Assembly (NCBI GenBank): GCA_046704745.1
Contig: JBJKRL010000027.1
Coordinates: 30,621-94,620, forward strand
Source: CAWGGS01 sp046704745
GTDB taxonomy: Bacteria; Desulfobacterota; Desulfobulbia; Desulfobulbales; Desulfocapsaceae
Direction of reading: 5' to 3'
DNA length: 64,000 nt
Under the pieces are notes generated by a model. The model was given only the letters and a program-made list of their open reading frames with translations, did no database searches and was not told the origin of the DNA. Shown one piece after another: positions 26,140 through 34,890 of this stretch. A program made the translations under genes and the position numbers. The first letter of the stretch is position 1; every line of letters starts with the position of its first letter.

Positions 26140-27759
26140 ATGCCGGACAACTTAAAATTCCAACTTCTTTTTAAAGATCGTATCGGAATCGTTTTCGATA
26201 TCGCCCGCCTGGTGACACAGCAGAATCTCAACATTGTGACCATGGAAGTTGAACAGAGTGACGGATTTGCCAAAATATCTGTGGAAATTGAAGGGAAGGA
26301 ACGAAGCCTTGATCCGGATGAACTGCCTGCCCTCTTCTCCACACTGCCCGGCATAGACAGTTTAACAAGTATTCAATATCTCCCAAGAGAACGAAGACAG
26401 CACTGGTTTAAAACCCTTTTCGATGGTATGAGCGAAGGAATCATCTCCGTTGACCAAGGGGGCAATATCAACACCATAAACTCCGTCGCCTGTCGTATTC
26501 TTGGTCAGGTCTACGAAAATATTATCGGACAACATATCAGTGAACTGAGCCCTGAGAATTCCATTCTTCTCGAGTGTATAGAAAAACGTATTCCGGTAAG
26601 CAGAAGGAAATCCGTCATAACCAGTACCGGCAGGGTTGAGTTTTACGGTTCAGCAAAACCGATAGCCGACTCCCAAGGCAAATTTGTCGGGGCTGTTCTT
26701 TTGATGCAAGATCTCAAGGAAGTCAAAGAGATGGTCGATGCTGTGTCAGCGCCCCTGCATGTTACCTTTGCTGACTTTATCGGGGAGAGCCTGGCAGTTA
26801 CCAATCTGATAACTTTTGCCAAAAAAATCGCCGATACCGGTGCAACCGTATCGATTACCGGAGAGAGCGGAACCGGAAAGGAGCTTTTCGCCAAGGCCAT
26901 TCACTATGAAAGCGGACGTCCCGGCCCTTTTATTCCCATCAATTGCGCAGCATTGCCTGAAACACTTATTGAAAGTGAACTTTTCGGGTACGTGGACGGA
27001 GCTTTTACCGGTGCCAGAAAAAAAGGAAAACCGGGACTCTTTGAAGCGGCAGCCGATGGCACAATATTCCTTGACGAAATCGGCGACATGCCTCTCGGCC
27101 CCCAGGCGAAAATTCTCAGAGTCTTGCAGGAGGGTCTGGTCCGACGAATCGGTGGTTTTGAAGAAATTCCAGTGAACGCCAGAGTCATTACCGCAACCAA
27201 TAAGAATCTAAGGGATATGATGGAAGAGAAAGGTCTGCGTGAGGATCTCTTCTATCGCATCAATGTCCTCACAATTCAGATTCCGCCCTTGCGCGAGCGT
27301 CTACCTGACATTCCGCTCTTAGTGGAAAAATTTCTGCACCGATTCAATGCAAAACTGGGGAAGCCCGACCAGACCATCAGCCAGAACGCCTTGACCAAGC
27401 TCATGTCCCATTCATGGCCGGGAAATGTCCGTGAGTTGAAAAATGTAGTCGAACGTGCCTCTGTTTTGACCGATTCCAATAAAATCGGTATTGATTCCAT
27501 CTTGTTGAGCCATGAAATGGCAGTACACGCAGTAAATAGCTGCAGCCACGCTTCAACCATTACAAGCCAAAAACTTAAGGATTTTCTCGCTCATCATGAA
27601 ATAAACCTGTTGTTATCCGCTTTGAACTCTGCAGCCAGTATAAGAGAAGCAGCCAGAAACCTGGGCCTGTCGCATACAGCCCTTATCAAAAAGATCAATA
27701 AATACCGTCTGCAAAACGGAAACAAAAGTAACCAATGGAACAAAATCGAACCAAAATAG
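26140..27759 (+). CDS. TyrR-like sigma-54-dependent regulator (ACT-PAS-AAA+-HTH)
   Basis: 539 residues. An N-terminal ACT domain (about 1-75, LLFKDRIGIVFDIARLV) senses small ligands, usually amino acids. PAS follows (about 85-190), then AAA+ with Walker A GESGTGKELFAKA, the sigma-54 contact loop GAFTGA and Walker B GTIFLDEIGDM, and a TyrR-type HTH (about 490-530, SIREAARNLGLSHTALIKKI). Unlike E. coli TyrR the GAFTGA loop is intact, so it should activate sigma-54 promoters. The next gene, ald, has a near-consensus -24/-12 site, making alanine metabolism the likely target. Confidence 0.9.
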   Translation: MPDNLKFQLLFKDRIGIVFDIARLVTQQNLNIVTMEVEQSDGFAKISVEIEGKERSLDPDELPALFSTLPGIDSLTSIQYLPRERRQHWFKTLFDGMSEGIISVDQGGNINTINSVACRILGQVYENIIGQHISELSPENSILLECIEKRIPVSRRKSVITSTGRVEFYGSAKPIADSQGKFVGAVLLMQDLKEVKEMVDAVSAPLHVTFADFIGESLAVTNLITFAKKIADTGATVSITGESGTGKELFAKAIHYESGRPGPFIPINCAALPETLIESELFGYVDGAFTGARKKGKPGLFEAAADGTIFLDEIGDMPLGPQAKILRVLQEGLVRRIGGFEEIPVNARVITATNKNLRDMMEEKGLREDLFYRINVLTIQIPPLRERLPDIPLLVEKFLHRFNAKLGKPDQTISQNALTKLMSHSWPGNVRELKNVVERASVLTDSNKIGIDSILLSHEMAVHAVNSCSHASTITSQKLKDFLAHHEINLLLSALNSAASIREAARNLGLSHTALIKKINKYRLQNGNKSNQWNKIEPK

Positions 27760-27794
27760 ATTCCCCTATGTTTTTAAATTGATATGATAATATC

Positions 27795-27834
27795 AAACAA
27801 CCAAATGGAATCTTTTGTTTCCACTCGGTTGTTT
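27795..27834. promoter_or_regulatory. Inverted repeat between TyrR-like gene and ald: candidate enhancer site or terminator
   Basis: AAACAACC (27795-27802) and GGTTGTTT (27827-27834) are perfect complements, and inner TGGAA / TTCCA (27806-27810, 27819-27823) add to the symmetry. It sits 36 bases after the regulator's stop and about 124 bases upstream of the sigma-54 promoter, a good position for an upstream activator site. No T-run follows. Confidence 0.45.
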
Positions 27835-27957
27835 ACGGGTCATCCCCGCACCCAGAGATTCGCCCTGCATCCGCCGACTTCTTTACCTACCGATTTTATA
27901 ACATAATTTTCCTATCATCTCCGAAGCGCACCTCCACCAGAATTAAGAAAGTTTATC

Positions 27958-27973
27958 TGGCAAGACACTTGCA
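27958..27973 (+). promoter_or_regulatory. Sigma-54 (-24/-12) promoter of ald
   Basis: TGGCAAGACACTTGCA matches the sigma-54 consensus TGGCACGrNNNTTGCW at all fixed positions but one (A for C at position 6), with correct GG-to-GC spacing. It lies about 100 bases before the ald start and just downstream of a sigma-54 activator gene. Confidence 0.8.
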
Positions 27974-28071
27974 AACATATCCGGAAACAGCTTCACAAAA
28001 TTGTGGCTCATTAACCGTTAAATCTTTTCACTTGTCCGCAGACAAGAAAGGCCATCAGGAGGTCAGTTAAA

Positions 28072-29187
28072 ATGAAAGTTGGGATATTGAAAGAAATAAA
28101 AACAGCTGAAAACAGAGTTGCTATGACTCCTGCCGGAGTCGAAACAATGCGGGCTGCCGGCCATATCGTCATGGTCGAAAAATCCGCCGGTGCCGGCAGC
28201 GGTTTTTCGGATGACGCCTATGCTGCAGCAGGGGCTGAAATTATAGACTCCCCGGCAAAAATCTACGCCGCGGCTGAAATGGTTATGCATGTCAAAGAGC
28301 CGCAGCCTTCGGAATATGATTTGATTCGCAAAGACCAGATCGTCTTCACCTATTTCCATTTCGCGCCCAATGAACCACTGACCAGGGCCATTATCAAAAG
28401 CCGGGCAGTGGCTGTTGCCTATGAGACGGTAGAAGGTCCCAAAAGAGATCTGCCGCTTTTGACTCCGATGAGCGAGGTAGCAGGAAGGATGTCGATTCAG
28501 GAAGCCGCCAAATATCTCGAGCGGTCCTATGGCGGAAGAGGAATTCTCCTCGGTGGAGTGACTGGTGTTGGTCCTGCAACCGTCCTGGTTATTGGCGGCG
28601 GCATTGTCGGCACAAACGCCGCCCAAATGGCCTGTGGTCTCGGCGCTAAAGTCTATCTCCTGGACATGAATCTGGAAAGGCTTCGTTATCTTTCTGAAAT
28701 AATGCCGAAAAACTGTTTCCCAATGATGAGTAGTCCGTCTTTACTCCGACAGCTGGTGGCAGAGGCGGATGTTGTCATAGGCGCCGTGCTTGTCGCCGGA
28801 ACCAAGGCACCGAAACTCGTAACCCGCGATATGCTCAAGCTCATGAGGAAAGGTTCTGTAATCGTTGATGTGGCCATCGATCAAGGTGGCTGTTTTGAGA
28901 CGTCCAAGGCCACTACCCACACCGATCCCGTTTTTGAAATCGACGGTGTAATCCATTACTGTGTAGCCAATATGCCTGGAGCCGTCCCGGTAACTTCGAC
29001 CATGGCGCTCACCAATGCCACCCTTCCTTATGCCCTGCAGATTGCCGGGAAGGGCTGGAAACAGGCAGCCATTGAAAATCATGGCATAAAAACAGGGCTC
29101 AACATAATTGACGGCAAGGTAACGTATAAAGGGGTCGCCGACGCCTTTGCTATTGATTATGTACCAGTGGAAAAAATACTGGTTTAA
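28072..29187 (+). CDS. ald: Alanine dehydrogenase
   Basis: 371 residues, the family's usual length. It catalyses reversible NAD-dependent deamination of L-alanine to pyruvate and ammonium. N-terminal MKVGILKEIKTAENRVAMTP holds the substrate Arg, MHVKEPQPSEYDLIR holds the catalytic Lys, and FTYFHFAPN the His. The Rossmann motif is VIGGGIVGTNAAQMACGLGA, and the later IVDVAIDQGGCFETS, a family signature, carries the active-site Asp. AGGAGG precedes the ATG. It is probably activated by alanine through the upstream sigma-54 regulator and works with the downstream symporter. Confidence 0.95.
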   Translation: MKVGILKEIKTAENRVAMTPAGVETMRAAGHIVMVEKSAGAGSGFSDDAYAAAGAEIIDSPAKIYAAAEMVMHVKEPQPSEYDLIRKDQIVFTYFHFAPNEPLTRAIIKSRAVAVAYETVEGPKRDLPLLTPMSEVAGRMSIQEAAKYLERSYGGRGILLGGVTGVGPATVLVIGGGIVGTNAAQMACGLGAKVYLLDMNLERLRYLSEIMPKNCFPMMSSPSLLRQLVAEADVVIGAVLVAGTKAPKLVTRDMLKLMRKGSVIVDVAIDQGGCFETSKATTHTDPVFEIDGVIHYCVANMPGAVPVTSTMALTNATLPYALQIAGKGWKQAAIENHGIKTGLNIIDGKVTYKGVADAFAIDYVPVEKILV

Positions 29188-29405
29188 GGGATGAAAAGCT
29201 GGTTTATTAGATAAGATAAAATAAAGAGTACGACGAACCACTGCAAAAACAATGTAACATGGAGATAACATTAGATAACCCAGTGGCATACTTGCAAATA
29301 TTTTACACGGGATTCTCGGAGGAAAAGATCGGGTTCCACTTCCCCTGAATCCTTTTGCGCTTTTGAATCCCTGAGGCAATGTCGGTTCTTTATTTTTCCC
29401 GAAAC

Positions 29406-29529
29406 GAAATGTCGGTTTCAGAGAACAATAAGAGTTTCTGTGCAGGTGAGATCGTCAGATCTCTTCCGACATTTCCATCAACGGTTGCATCCTCATTATT
29501 GCATTCGAAACATTCGGAGGCAATAATGA
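29406..29529 (+). promoter_or_regulatory. Structured 5' leader of the alanine symporter gene
   Basis: Two perfect 10-bp stems lie in the 387-base gap before the symporter: GAAATGTCGG/CCGACATTTC (29406-29415, 29466-29475), enclosing a GAGATC-GTCA-GATCTC hairpin (29448-29463), and TCATTATTGC/GCAATAATGA (29493-29502, 29520-29529). The second ends about 30 bases before the RBS. No known riboswitch consensus was recognised. Confidence 0.5.
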
Positions 29530-29574
29530 CCATGCAACGGCCATCAACTTCAACGTGAAAGGAGGAGAGATTAC

Positions 29575-30978
29575 ATGGATTTATTGAATGCCTTGGACAG
29601 CTTTATGTGGGGTAGGTATATGATGGCAGCTCTCTTTATTACCGGTATTGTGCTGACCATCAGACTCCGCGGAGTGCAGTTCAGAAAGCTCGGATACGCT
29701 TTAAAACTGGCATTTACCGGCGCTTCCTTCAAAGCCAAGTCGGAAGGTGAAGGAGACATCACACCCTTTCAGGCCCTGATGACCACCCTGGCCTCCACGG
29801 TGGGCAACGGCAATATCGCCGGTGTAGCAACCGCCATTGCCCTTGGGGGACCGGGTGCCCCGCTCTGGATGTGGATCACGGCCCTGATCGGCATGGCCAC
29901 TCGGGGAACTGAGGCCATGCTCGGTGTGAAATATCGCCATAAAGCCGATGACGGCACCATGATCGGCGGCGCCTTCTACTACCTGGAAGACGGCGCTTCA
30001 GAATATATCGGTAAAGGTTTTGGGAAAATCCTGGCCATTTGCTTCGCTTTTGCCGGTATGATCGCGGCCTTCGGAATAGGCTGCATGGTACAATCCAACA
30101 GCGTGGCGCTTTCCGTCACCACTCTTTTCCATATCAATAGCGTCAACACTGCCAATATGATCATCGGCGCTGTTCTGGCCGTTTTGACGGCTATCGTCAT
30201 CCTGGGCGGTGTCAAAAGATTGGGTGCGGTTGCCGAATGGTTCGTTCCCATTATGGCCATTATCTATATCGGCGGTGGATTGATTGTGATATTGCTGAAG
30301 ATCAGCGCCCTTCCCCAAGCCGTATCCCTGATATTCCATGCAGCATTTTCCGGACAGGCTGCTCTCGGTGGTTTTGCCGGCGCCGCAGTTGCCAAAGGGA
30401 TTCAATTTGGTGTTGCCAGAGGGATATTCTCCAATGAAGCAGGGCTGGGAACGGGGTCTCTGGCCCACTCTGCCGCCCAAACTGCTGATCCGGCACGTCA
30501 AGGCCTGATCGGCATGACCGGGACCTTCATCGACACTATCGTTACCTGCTCCATCACAGCTCTGGCCATCGTCATGACCGGGGCCTGGCAGTTGACCGAC
30601 CCTGCCACCGGACATGCCTTTACCAGTACAGCCCTTACCATCACTGCTTTCAGCAGCGTTCTCGGCGTCACCGGCGGCTATATTGTCACCATCGGTTCAG
30701 CCCTTTTCGGATATTCCACAATCCTCGGCTGGTCGTATTACGGAGAGCAGTGCACGGAGTACCTCTTTGGTTCAATAACCAATATCCCCTATCGGCTGCT
30801 GTTTGTCATTGCGACATTTATCGGTGCGGTCGCCAAGTTGTCTTTCGTCTGGACCCTGTCCGATGTATTAAACGGCTTCATGGCAATACCGAACCTGATC
30901 GGTTTGCTGGTTCTAAGTGGTGTTGCAGCTAAAACCATGAACGAATATCTCAACAGCTTAACCAAAGAAAAAGTCTGA
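29575..30978 (+). CDS. Alanine/glycine:sodium symporter (AGCS family)
   Basis: 467 residues, about 10-11 membrane segments. Family motifs are VGNGNIAGVATAIALGGPGA (about 77-96), TRGTEAMLGVKYR and the signature GIFSNEAGLGTGSLAHSAA. It imports alanine or glycine with sodium. AAAGGAGGAGAG precedes the ATG. Together with ald it forms an alanine uptake and deamination module, although the long structured leader suggests separate control. Confidence 0.92.
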   Translation: MDLLNALDSFMWGRYMMAALFITGIVLTIRLRGVQFRKLGYALKLAFTGASFKAKSEGEGDITPFQALMTTLASTVGNGNIAGVATAIALGGPGAPLWMWITALIGMATRGTEAMLGVKYRHKADDGTMIGGAFYYLEDGASEYIGKGFGKILAICFAFAGMIAAFGIGCMVQSNSVALSVTTLFHINSVNTANMIIGAVLAVLTAIVILGGVKRLGAVAEWFVPIMAIIYIGGGLIVILLKISALPQAVSLIFHAAFSGQAALGGFAGAAVAKGIQFGVARGIFSNEAGLGTGSLAHSAAQTADPARQGLIGMTGTFIDTIVTCSITALAIVMTGAWQLTDPATGHAFTSTALTITAFSSVLGVTGGYIVTIGSALFGYSTILGWSYYGEQCTEYLFGSITNIPYRLLFVIATFIGAVAKLSFVWTLSDVLNGFMAIPNLIGLLVLSGVAAKTMNEYLNSLTKEKV

Positions 30979-30985
30979 TTCTTCA

Positions 30986-31014
30986 GCCCCTGCCCTATCT
31001 CTTCGGGCAGGGGC
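30986..31014 (+). terminator. GC-rich hairpin after the symporter gene
   Basis: GCCCCTGCCC (30986-30995) and GGGCAGGGGC (31005-31014) form a perfect 10-bp stem 8 bases after the stop. It lacks a T-tract, so termination may be weak. It lies between convergent genes. Confidence 0.6.
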
Positions 31015-31071
31015 GACAACCTCTCCTCTGCAGAGGACACATCTTAGCTTGAATTTTCACTCCGTTCCAGA

Positions 31072-31626
31072 TCATCTTCCATAGGTGACCGTCAGCACGG
31101 CCTTGGCCAGGATATGGTTGTTCATATTGAACCCAATCATGGCACCTGAAGCATCCTCTGTCAAAGGCAAGTGATCTATATTCAGGGCATAAACAGTAAA
31201 CTGGTATCTATGGGGTTTAGCCCCGGCAGGCGGACAGGCTCCACCATACCCATTTGTTCCGAAATCCGTTCTTGCCTCAACAGCCCCGCTCGGCAACGAC
31301 ATGTTATCCGGATTGCCGCTGTCTTCCGGAAGCGTATGGATAGTGGCAGGAATGTTGAAGACCAGCCAATGCCACCAGCCACTGCCGGTCGGGGCATCGG
31401 GATCGAAGACGGTTACGGCAAAACTCTTGGTACCTGCAGGTTCTCCCGCCCAGGTAAGTTGCGGGGAAATATTGTCTCCGGTACAGCCGAATTTGTTAAA
31501 AACATATTTATTCGGCAACACGCCGTTTTCTTTCAGGTCGGGGCTTGTTACTTTAAAATCGGCTGCAAAAGCGCCGGTTGCAAAAAATATCAATGCCAAC
31601 AGGACGATAAAACAGATTCGTTTCAT
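31072..31626 (-). CDS. Exported PEBP / YbhB-YbcL family protein
   Basis: 184 residues from ATG 31626 (GGGAGGAG RBS). The signal peptide is about 1-21 (LLALIFFATGAFA). The phosphatidylethanolamine-binding fold shows ISPQLTWAGEPAGTKSFAV, VFDPDAPTGSGWWHWLVFNI and GYGGACPPAGAKPHRYQFTV with the anion-pocket residues. Bacterial members are periplasmic or cytoplasmic proteins of unclear role, named Raf-kinase-inhibitor-like only by fold. It stands alone. Confidence 0.87.
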   Translation of the reverse strand: MKRICFIVLLALIFFATGAFAADFKVTSPDLKENGVLPNKYVFNKFGCTGDNISPQLTWAGEPAGTKSFAVTVFDPDAPTGSGWWHWLVFNIPATIHTLPEDSGNPDNMSLPSGAVEARTDFGTNGYGGACPPAGAKPHRYQFTVYALNIDHLPLTEDASGAMIGFNMNNHILAKAVLTVTYGR

Positions 31627-32106
31627 AGACTCCTCCCTCATTTGCTTTAGGTTCTTTAGCTAGGTACCTATTTTAATTACACAATATAAAGAAGCTACTT
31701 TTTCGTGGATGGATCGTTGTCACCAGCCTGCACGCCCAGCAAGCACACATGAGATGCTTTGGGTAAAAATTACGTTGAATATTTACTGGATTATCCGAGG
31801 TTTTTTATGCGAGGTTCTATTTAATTTCTATAAGATGCATCGTTTATCCAAAATCCGTATTACCAGAGGAATCGGTTTCCAACATTCCAATTTTCATTAT
31901 TCATCAACTCCTCTAAGGGTAAAAAACAGCCAGGCAACTATGAGCAGTCCTTGCAGATTCGAAAGAAAGTCATACTAAAGACGAGAGACAATTTAAAAAT
32001 GTCCCTTTTTTGTTTTATCCCTGACTTTTCTCTTGATCAAGAAAATTTTATCCAACTCTGCTTTTTCGTCCGGGATTGGGCTAGGTAAGTTGGGAAAGTA
32101 TCTGGT
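31627..32106. other. 480-base intergenic region between the PEBP gene and modC
   Basis: AT-rich, with no ORF I can support. Near 32017-32050 the sequence CTTGATCAAG with flanking TTTTCT/AAAATTTT could form a terminator for the mod operon (minus strand). Confidence 0.35.
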
Positions 32107-33189
32107 TCAGCCAACGGAGGCATAGGAAACAGATACACCCTTGACAAGGGCGTAGACACGTTTTCCCGGTTTCAGGCCGAGATTGTTCAAGGCTGAATGT
32201 GTTATTCTGGCTGACAGAGGACAACCAATGTCCAGTCGAACCTCGACAAGCGGCCCCTCTCCTGTAAAAATCTCCGTAACCGTTCCCGGAAGGATATTCT
32301 GCACACTGGTCTGTTGGGGAGCAACCAATGCCAGAGCCACGTTTCTCGATTTAATTCGGACTCTTACCTTGGTACCGATCAAAGAATTGAAACGGGGGAC
32401 TTTAAGGGTTCTCCCATTGAAACAAAGAGAGGTAAGCCCACTTTTTTCATCATGCGATGCCACCGATGTCTTCAGCATCGTTCCGCTTTCTGCATAGCCG
32501 ATTAGATGTTGGAGATCGCGACGCCCGACGATCTCTTCTATAGGTCCGCTTGCTGCCGCTCGGCCAGAGGCCAAAACCACCATGGAATCGGCAAGGGCAA
32601 ATATTTCTTCCAGTGCATGGCTGACATAGATGATAGGAATGGAAAAGCGTTGCGAGAGCCTGGCTATAAAGGGCAGAACCTCCAGTTTGCGCGCATCATC
32701 CAAAGAGGCAAGCGGCTCGTCCATTAACAGTAAAGATGGGCTCGATAACAGGGCCCGGCCAATCGCCACCCGCTGTTTCTCACCCCCTGAAAGCTTCGCA
32801 GGCCTGCGGTCGACCAAATGCTCGATACCGAGCAGGCCTACGACTTCGTCAAAATCCACATAACGTATTTCTTTTGGCGTAAGCTGCATGCCGTAATGAA
32901 GATTCGCCCGGACGGAAAGGTGGGGAAAAAGTCGTCCTTCCTGGAAGACATACCCGATACGACGTCGTTCCGGGGCGATATTGATTCCGGGTTGTGAATC
33001 AAACAGACATCTCTTTCCCACGACGATCCGGCCTTCATCAGGACGGGTCAGGCCGGCAATCATCTTGATGATGGACGTTTTCCCTGCCCCGGAACTACCG
33101 AACAGCGCCGTTACGCCGACCTCCGCAGATTGGAAAGCCGTATCGACCAGGAATTCACCCTGACGACGTTTGACATGAATATCAAGCAT
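32107..33189 (-). CDS. modC: Molybdate ABC transporter ATP-binding protein
   Basis: 360 residues. Walker A is GSSGAGKTSIIKM (about 31-43), the ABC signature is LSGGEKQRVAIGRAL, and Walker B is LLLMDEPLASLD. The last ~70 residues are a Mop/TOBE domain that can bind oxyanion (VQNILPGTVTEIF, INHSALNNLGLKPG-like). It is the last gene of modABC and energises molybdate or tungstate import. Given the tungsten-type AOR downstream in the window, either oxyanion is possible. Confidence 0.93.
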   Translation of the reverse strand: MLDIHVKRRQGEFLVDTAFQSAEVGVTALFGSSGAGKTSIIKMIAGLTRPDEGRIVVGKRCLFDSQPGINIAPERRRIGYVFQEGRLFPHLSVRANLHYGMQLTPKEIRYVDFDEVVGLLGIEHLVDRRPAKLSGGEKQRVAIGRALLSSPSLLLMDEPLASLDDARKLEVLPFIARLSQRFSIPIIYVSHALEEIFALADSMVVLASGRAAASGPIEEIVGRRDLQHLIGYAESGTMLKTSVASHDEKSGLTSLCFNGRTLKVPRFNSLIGTKVRVRIKSRNVALALVAPQQTSVQNILPGTVTEIFTGEGPLVEVRLDIGCPLSARITHSALNNLGLKPGKRVYALVKGVSVSYASVG

Positions 33190-33198
33190 GCTCGACCC

Positions 33199-33900
33199 TC
33201 ATTTTTTTCTGCGGGCCTCCAAAATTTTTGCCTGAAATTCAGAGATCATAAGAGCTCCAATCCCTATGAGTACAGAAAGAATACACAGGCGCATGGCGCC
33301 GTGTTCACCATTGGGCATCTGTATCAGGGTGTACAACGCCAGCGGAAGAGTCTGGGTTTCTCCACGAATATTGGAGACAAATGTGATGGTGGCGCCGAAT
33401 TCGCCAAGACTGCGGGCAAAAGCCAAAATTGTGCCGACCATGATCCCCGGCACTACCAACGGCAGGGTGACTGTGAAAAAAACCCGAACGGGTCCTGCAC
33501 CAAGTGTCCGGGCTGCAGACTCCAAACCACGGTCAACACCTTCAAGAGAGAGCCGCACGGCACGGACAAACAGAGGGAAAGCCATAACAGCAGCAGCCAA
33601 AACCGCCCCCTTCCAATTAAAGGCCAACGTAATGCCAAGACTTTTATAGAGCCATCCGCCTATCACCCCCTTGCGCCCGAGCAAGATCAGCAAAATATAT
33701 CCTATTACCACTGGTGGCAAAACCAGCGGCAGATGGATCAGACTGTCTATGAAGGTTTTGCCGGGAAAAGACAGTCTGGCCAGTATCCAGGCGGTAAGGA
33801 TTCCAACCGGAAGGCTCACAGCCACGGCCCAACAGGATACGCGAAGGCTCAGTCGCAGGGCATCGATTTCAAATGGTGTGAGGGAAAAAATGTTCATCAT
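33199..33900 (-). CDS. modB: Molybdate ABC transporter permease
   Basis: 233 residues, about five or six membrane segments. The cytoplasmic EAA loop that contacts ModC is AARTLGAGPVRVFFTVTLPL (about 126-145), and ARSLGEFGATITFVSN is characteristic of ModB. The start overlaps the modA stop by 4 bases. Confidence 0.93.
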   Translation of the reverse strand: MMNIFSLTPFEIDALRLSLRVSCWAVAVSLPVGILTAWILARLSFPGKTFIDSLIHLPLVLPPVVIGYILLILLGRKGVIGGWLYKSLGITLAFNWKGAVLAAAVMAFPLFVRAVRLSLEGVDRGLESAARTLGAGPVRVFFTVTLPLVVPGIMVGTILAFARSLGEFGATITFVSNIRGETQTLPLALYTLIQMPNGEHGAMRLCILSVLIGIGALMISEFQAKILEARRKK

Positions 33901-34685
33901 CGGACGGAAAAACCATATTTGACAAAGATTGTTTTGGCTTCGGGACTTTGTAAAAACTTAAGAAAACGTGTGACCACCGGACGGCGGGCACCGGCAACTA
34001 TGGCGACCGGATACACAATGGGTGGATGACTGTTTTCGGGGAAAATCCCCACCACCTTGACCTTGTGCGAGATGGCCGCATCGGTAGCATATACGATTCC
34101 TAACGGCGTCTCTGCCCGTTCAACCAGGACTAATGCCGCCCGAACATCTTTTGCCGATGCAATTTTTTTGGAGACAGAAGTCCATACCCCCAACCTCGCC
34201 AGCGCCTGTTTTCCATAGATGCCGGCCGGGACATTGGACGGGTCCCCCATGGCCAGCATACCGTCTTGCAACAACCCGGCAAGATCAAAGCCTGGTTTGA
34301 TGTCCACTTTGTTCAAGGAGCTGTTTTGGGGCGCGATCAAGACTAAATTGTTGCCGAGTAAATCAATACGGCTAGCCGTATCAACCGCTTTTTTTTGTAC
34401 CAGGTAATCCATCCATTTTAGATTGGCGGAGACATAAATATCTGCCGGAGCCCCATTTTCAATTTGTTTGGCAAGTGTTGATGAGGAAGCGAATGAAGGG
34501 ATGAACGTCCCAAGATGTTTCTCATTAAAAAGTCTGCCGATATCACTCAAAGCATTGGTTGTTGATGCGGCTGCAAAAACAACTACCTTCCCGGCCGCAG
34601 CAGCTTTTTGGCCAAAGGCCGGAATCAATATCGCCGTCATAACAAAAAGCGTGCAAAAACTTTTCATCCATTTTTTCATACCCAT
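33897..34685 (-). CDS. modA: Molybdate/tungstate periplasmic binding protein
   Basis: 262 residues. Signal peptide about 1-31. The ModA fold shows VVFAAASTTNALSDIGRLFN, SFASSSTLAKQIENGAPADI (oxyanion-contact serines), and MAIGDPSNVPAGIYGKQAL-type region near 165. Whether it prefers molybdate or tungstate cannot be read from the sequence by eye. It is the first gene of modABC. Confidence 0.93.
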   Translation of the reverse strand: MGMKKWMKSFCTLFVMTAILIPAFGQKAAAAGKVVVFAAASTTNALSDIGRLFNEKHLGTFIPSFASSSTLAKQIENGAPADIYVSANLKWMDYLVQKKAVDTASRIDLLGNNLVLIAPQNSSLNKVDIKPGFDLAGLLQDGMLAMGDPSNVPAGIYGKQALARLGVWTSVSKKIASAKDVRAALVLVERAETPLGIVYATDAAISHKVKVVGIFPENSHPPIVYPVAIVAGARRPVVTRFLKFLQSPEAKTIFVKYGFSVR

Positions 34686-34890
34686 CTCCTTCTTCGAGCA
34701 AGTATCGGCACCGGCCGGTAAAATTATCCTTGAACTTTCGTGAAAAATCGCTCAACATTGCACTCTAGACACTGCATATGTAATTTACAAACTACATTAC
34801 TAGTTTTATAATTGTCAATACAATTTTAAAAACGTCATGTGAACTGTTTACTATGGACAATATGGTCGCTAAAAACATCCCGGGAATTAT
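34686..34890. promoter_or_regulatory. Divergent control region between modA and the XRE-type regulator
   Basis: About 200 AT-rich bases carry both promoters. GTAAT-N11-ATTAC around 34782-34802 (TGTAATTTACAAACTACATTACT) is a weak palindrome that could be the operator. No E. coli-type ModE box is visible. Confidence 0.35.

Noticed and set aside
29281..29296. TGGCATACTTGCA as a second sigma-54 promoter before the symporter
   Set aside because: The spacing between GG and GC is three bases too short for sigma-54.
29998..30615. Long antisense ORF inside the symporter gene
   Set aside because: The sense strand has clear AGCS-family motifs; the antisense product is low-complexity and has no RBS.
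31709..31978. 89-codon ORF between the PEBP gene and modC
   Set aside because: No RBS, no recognisable motif and atypical composition; treated as non-coding.
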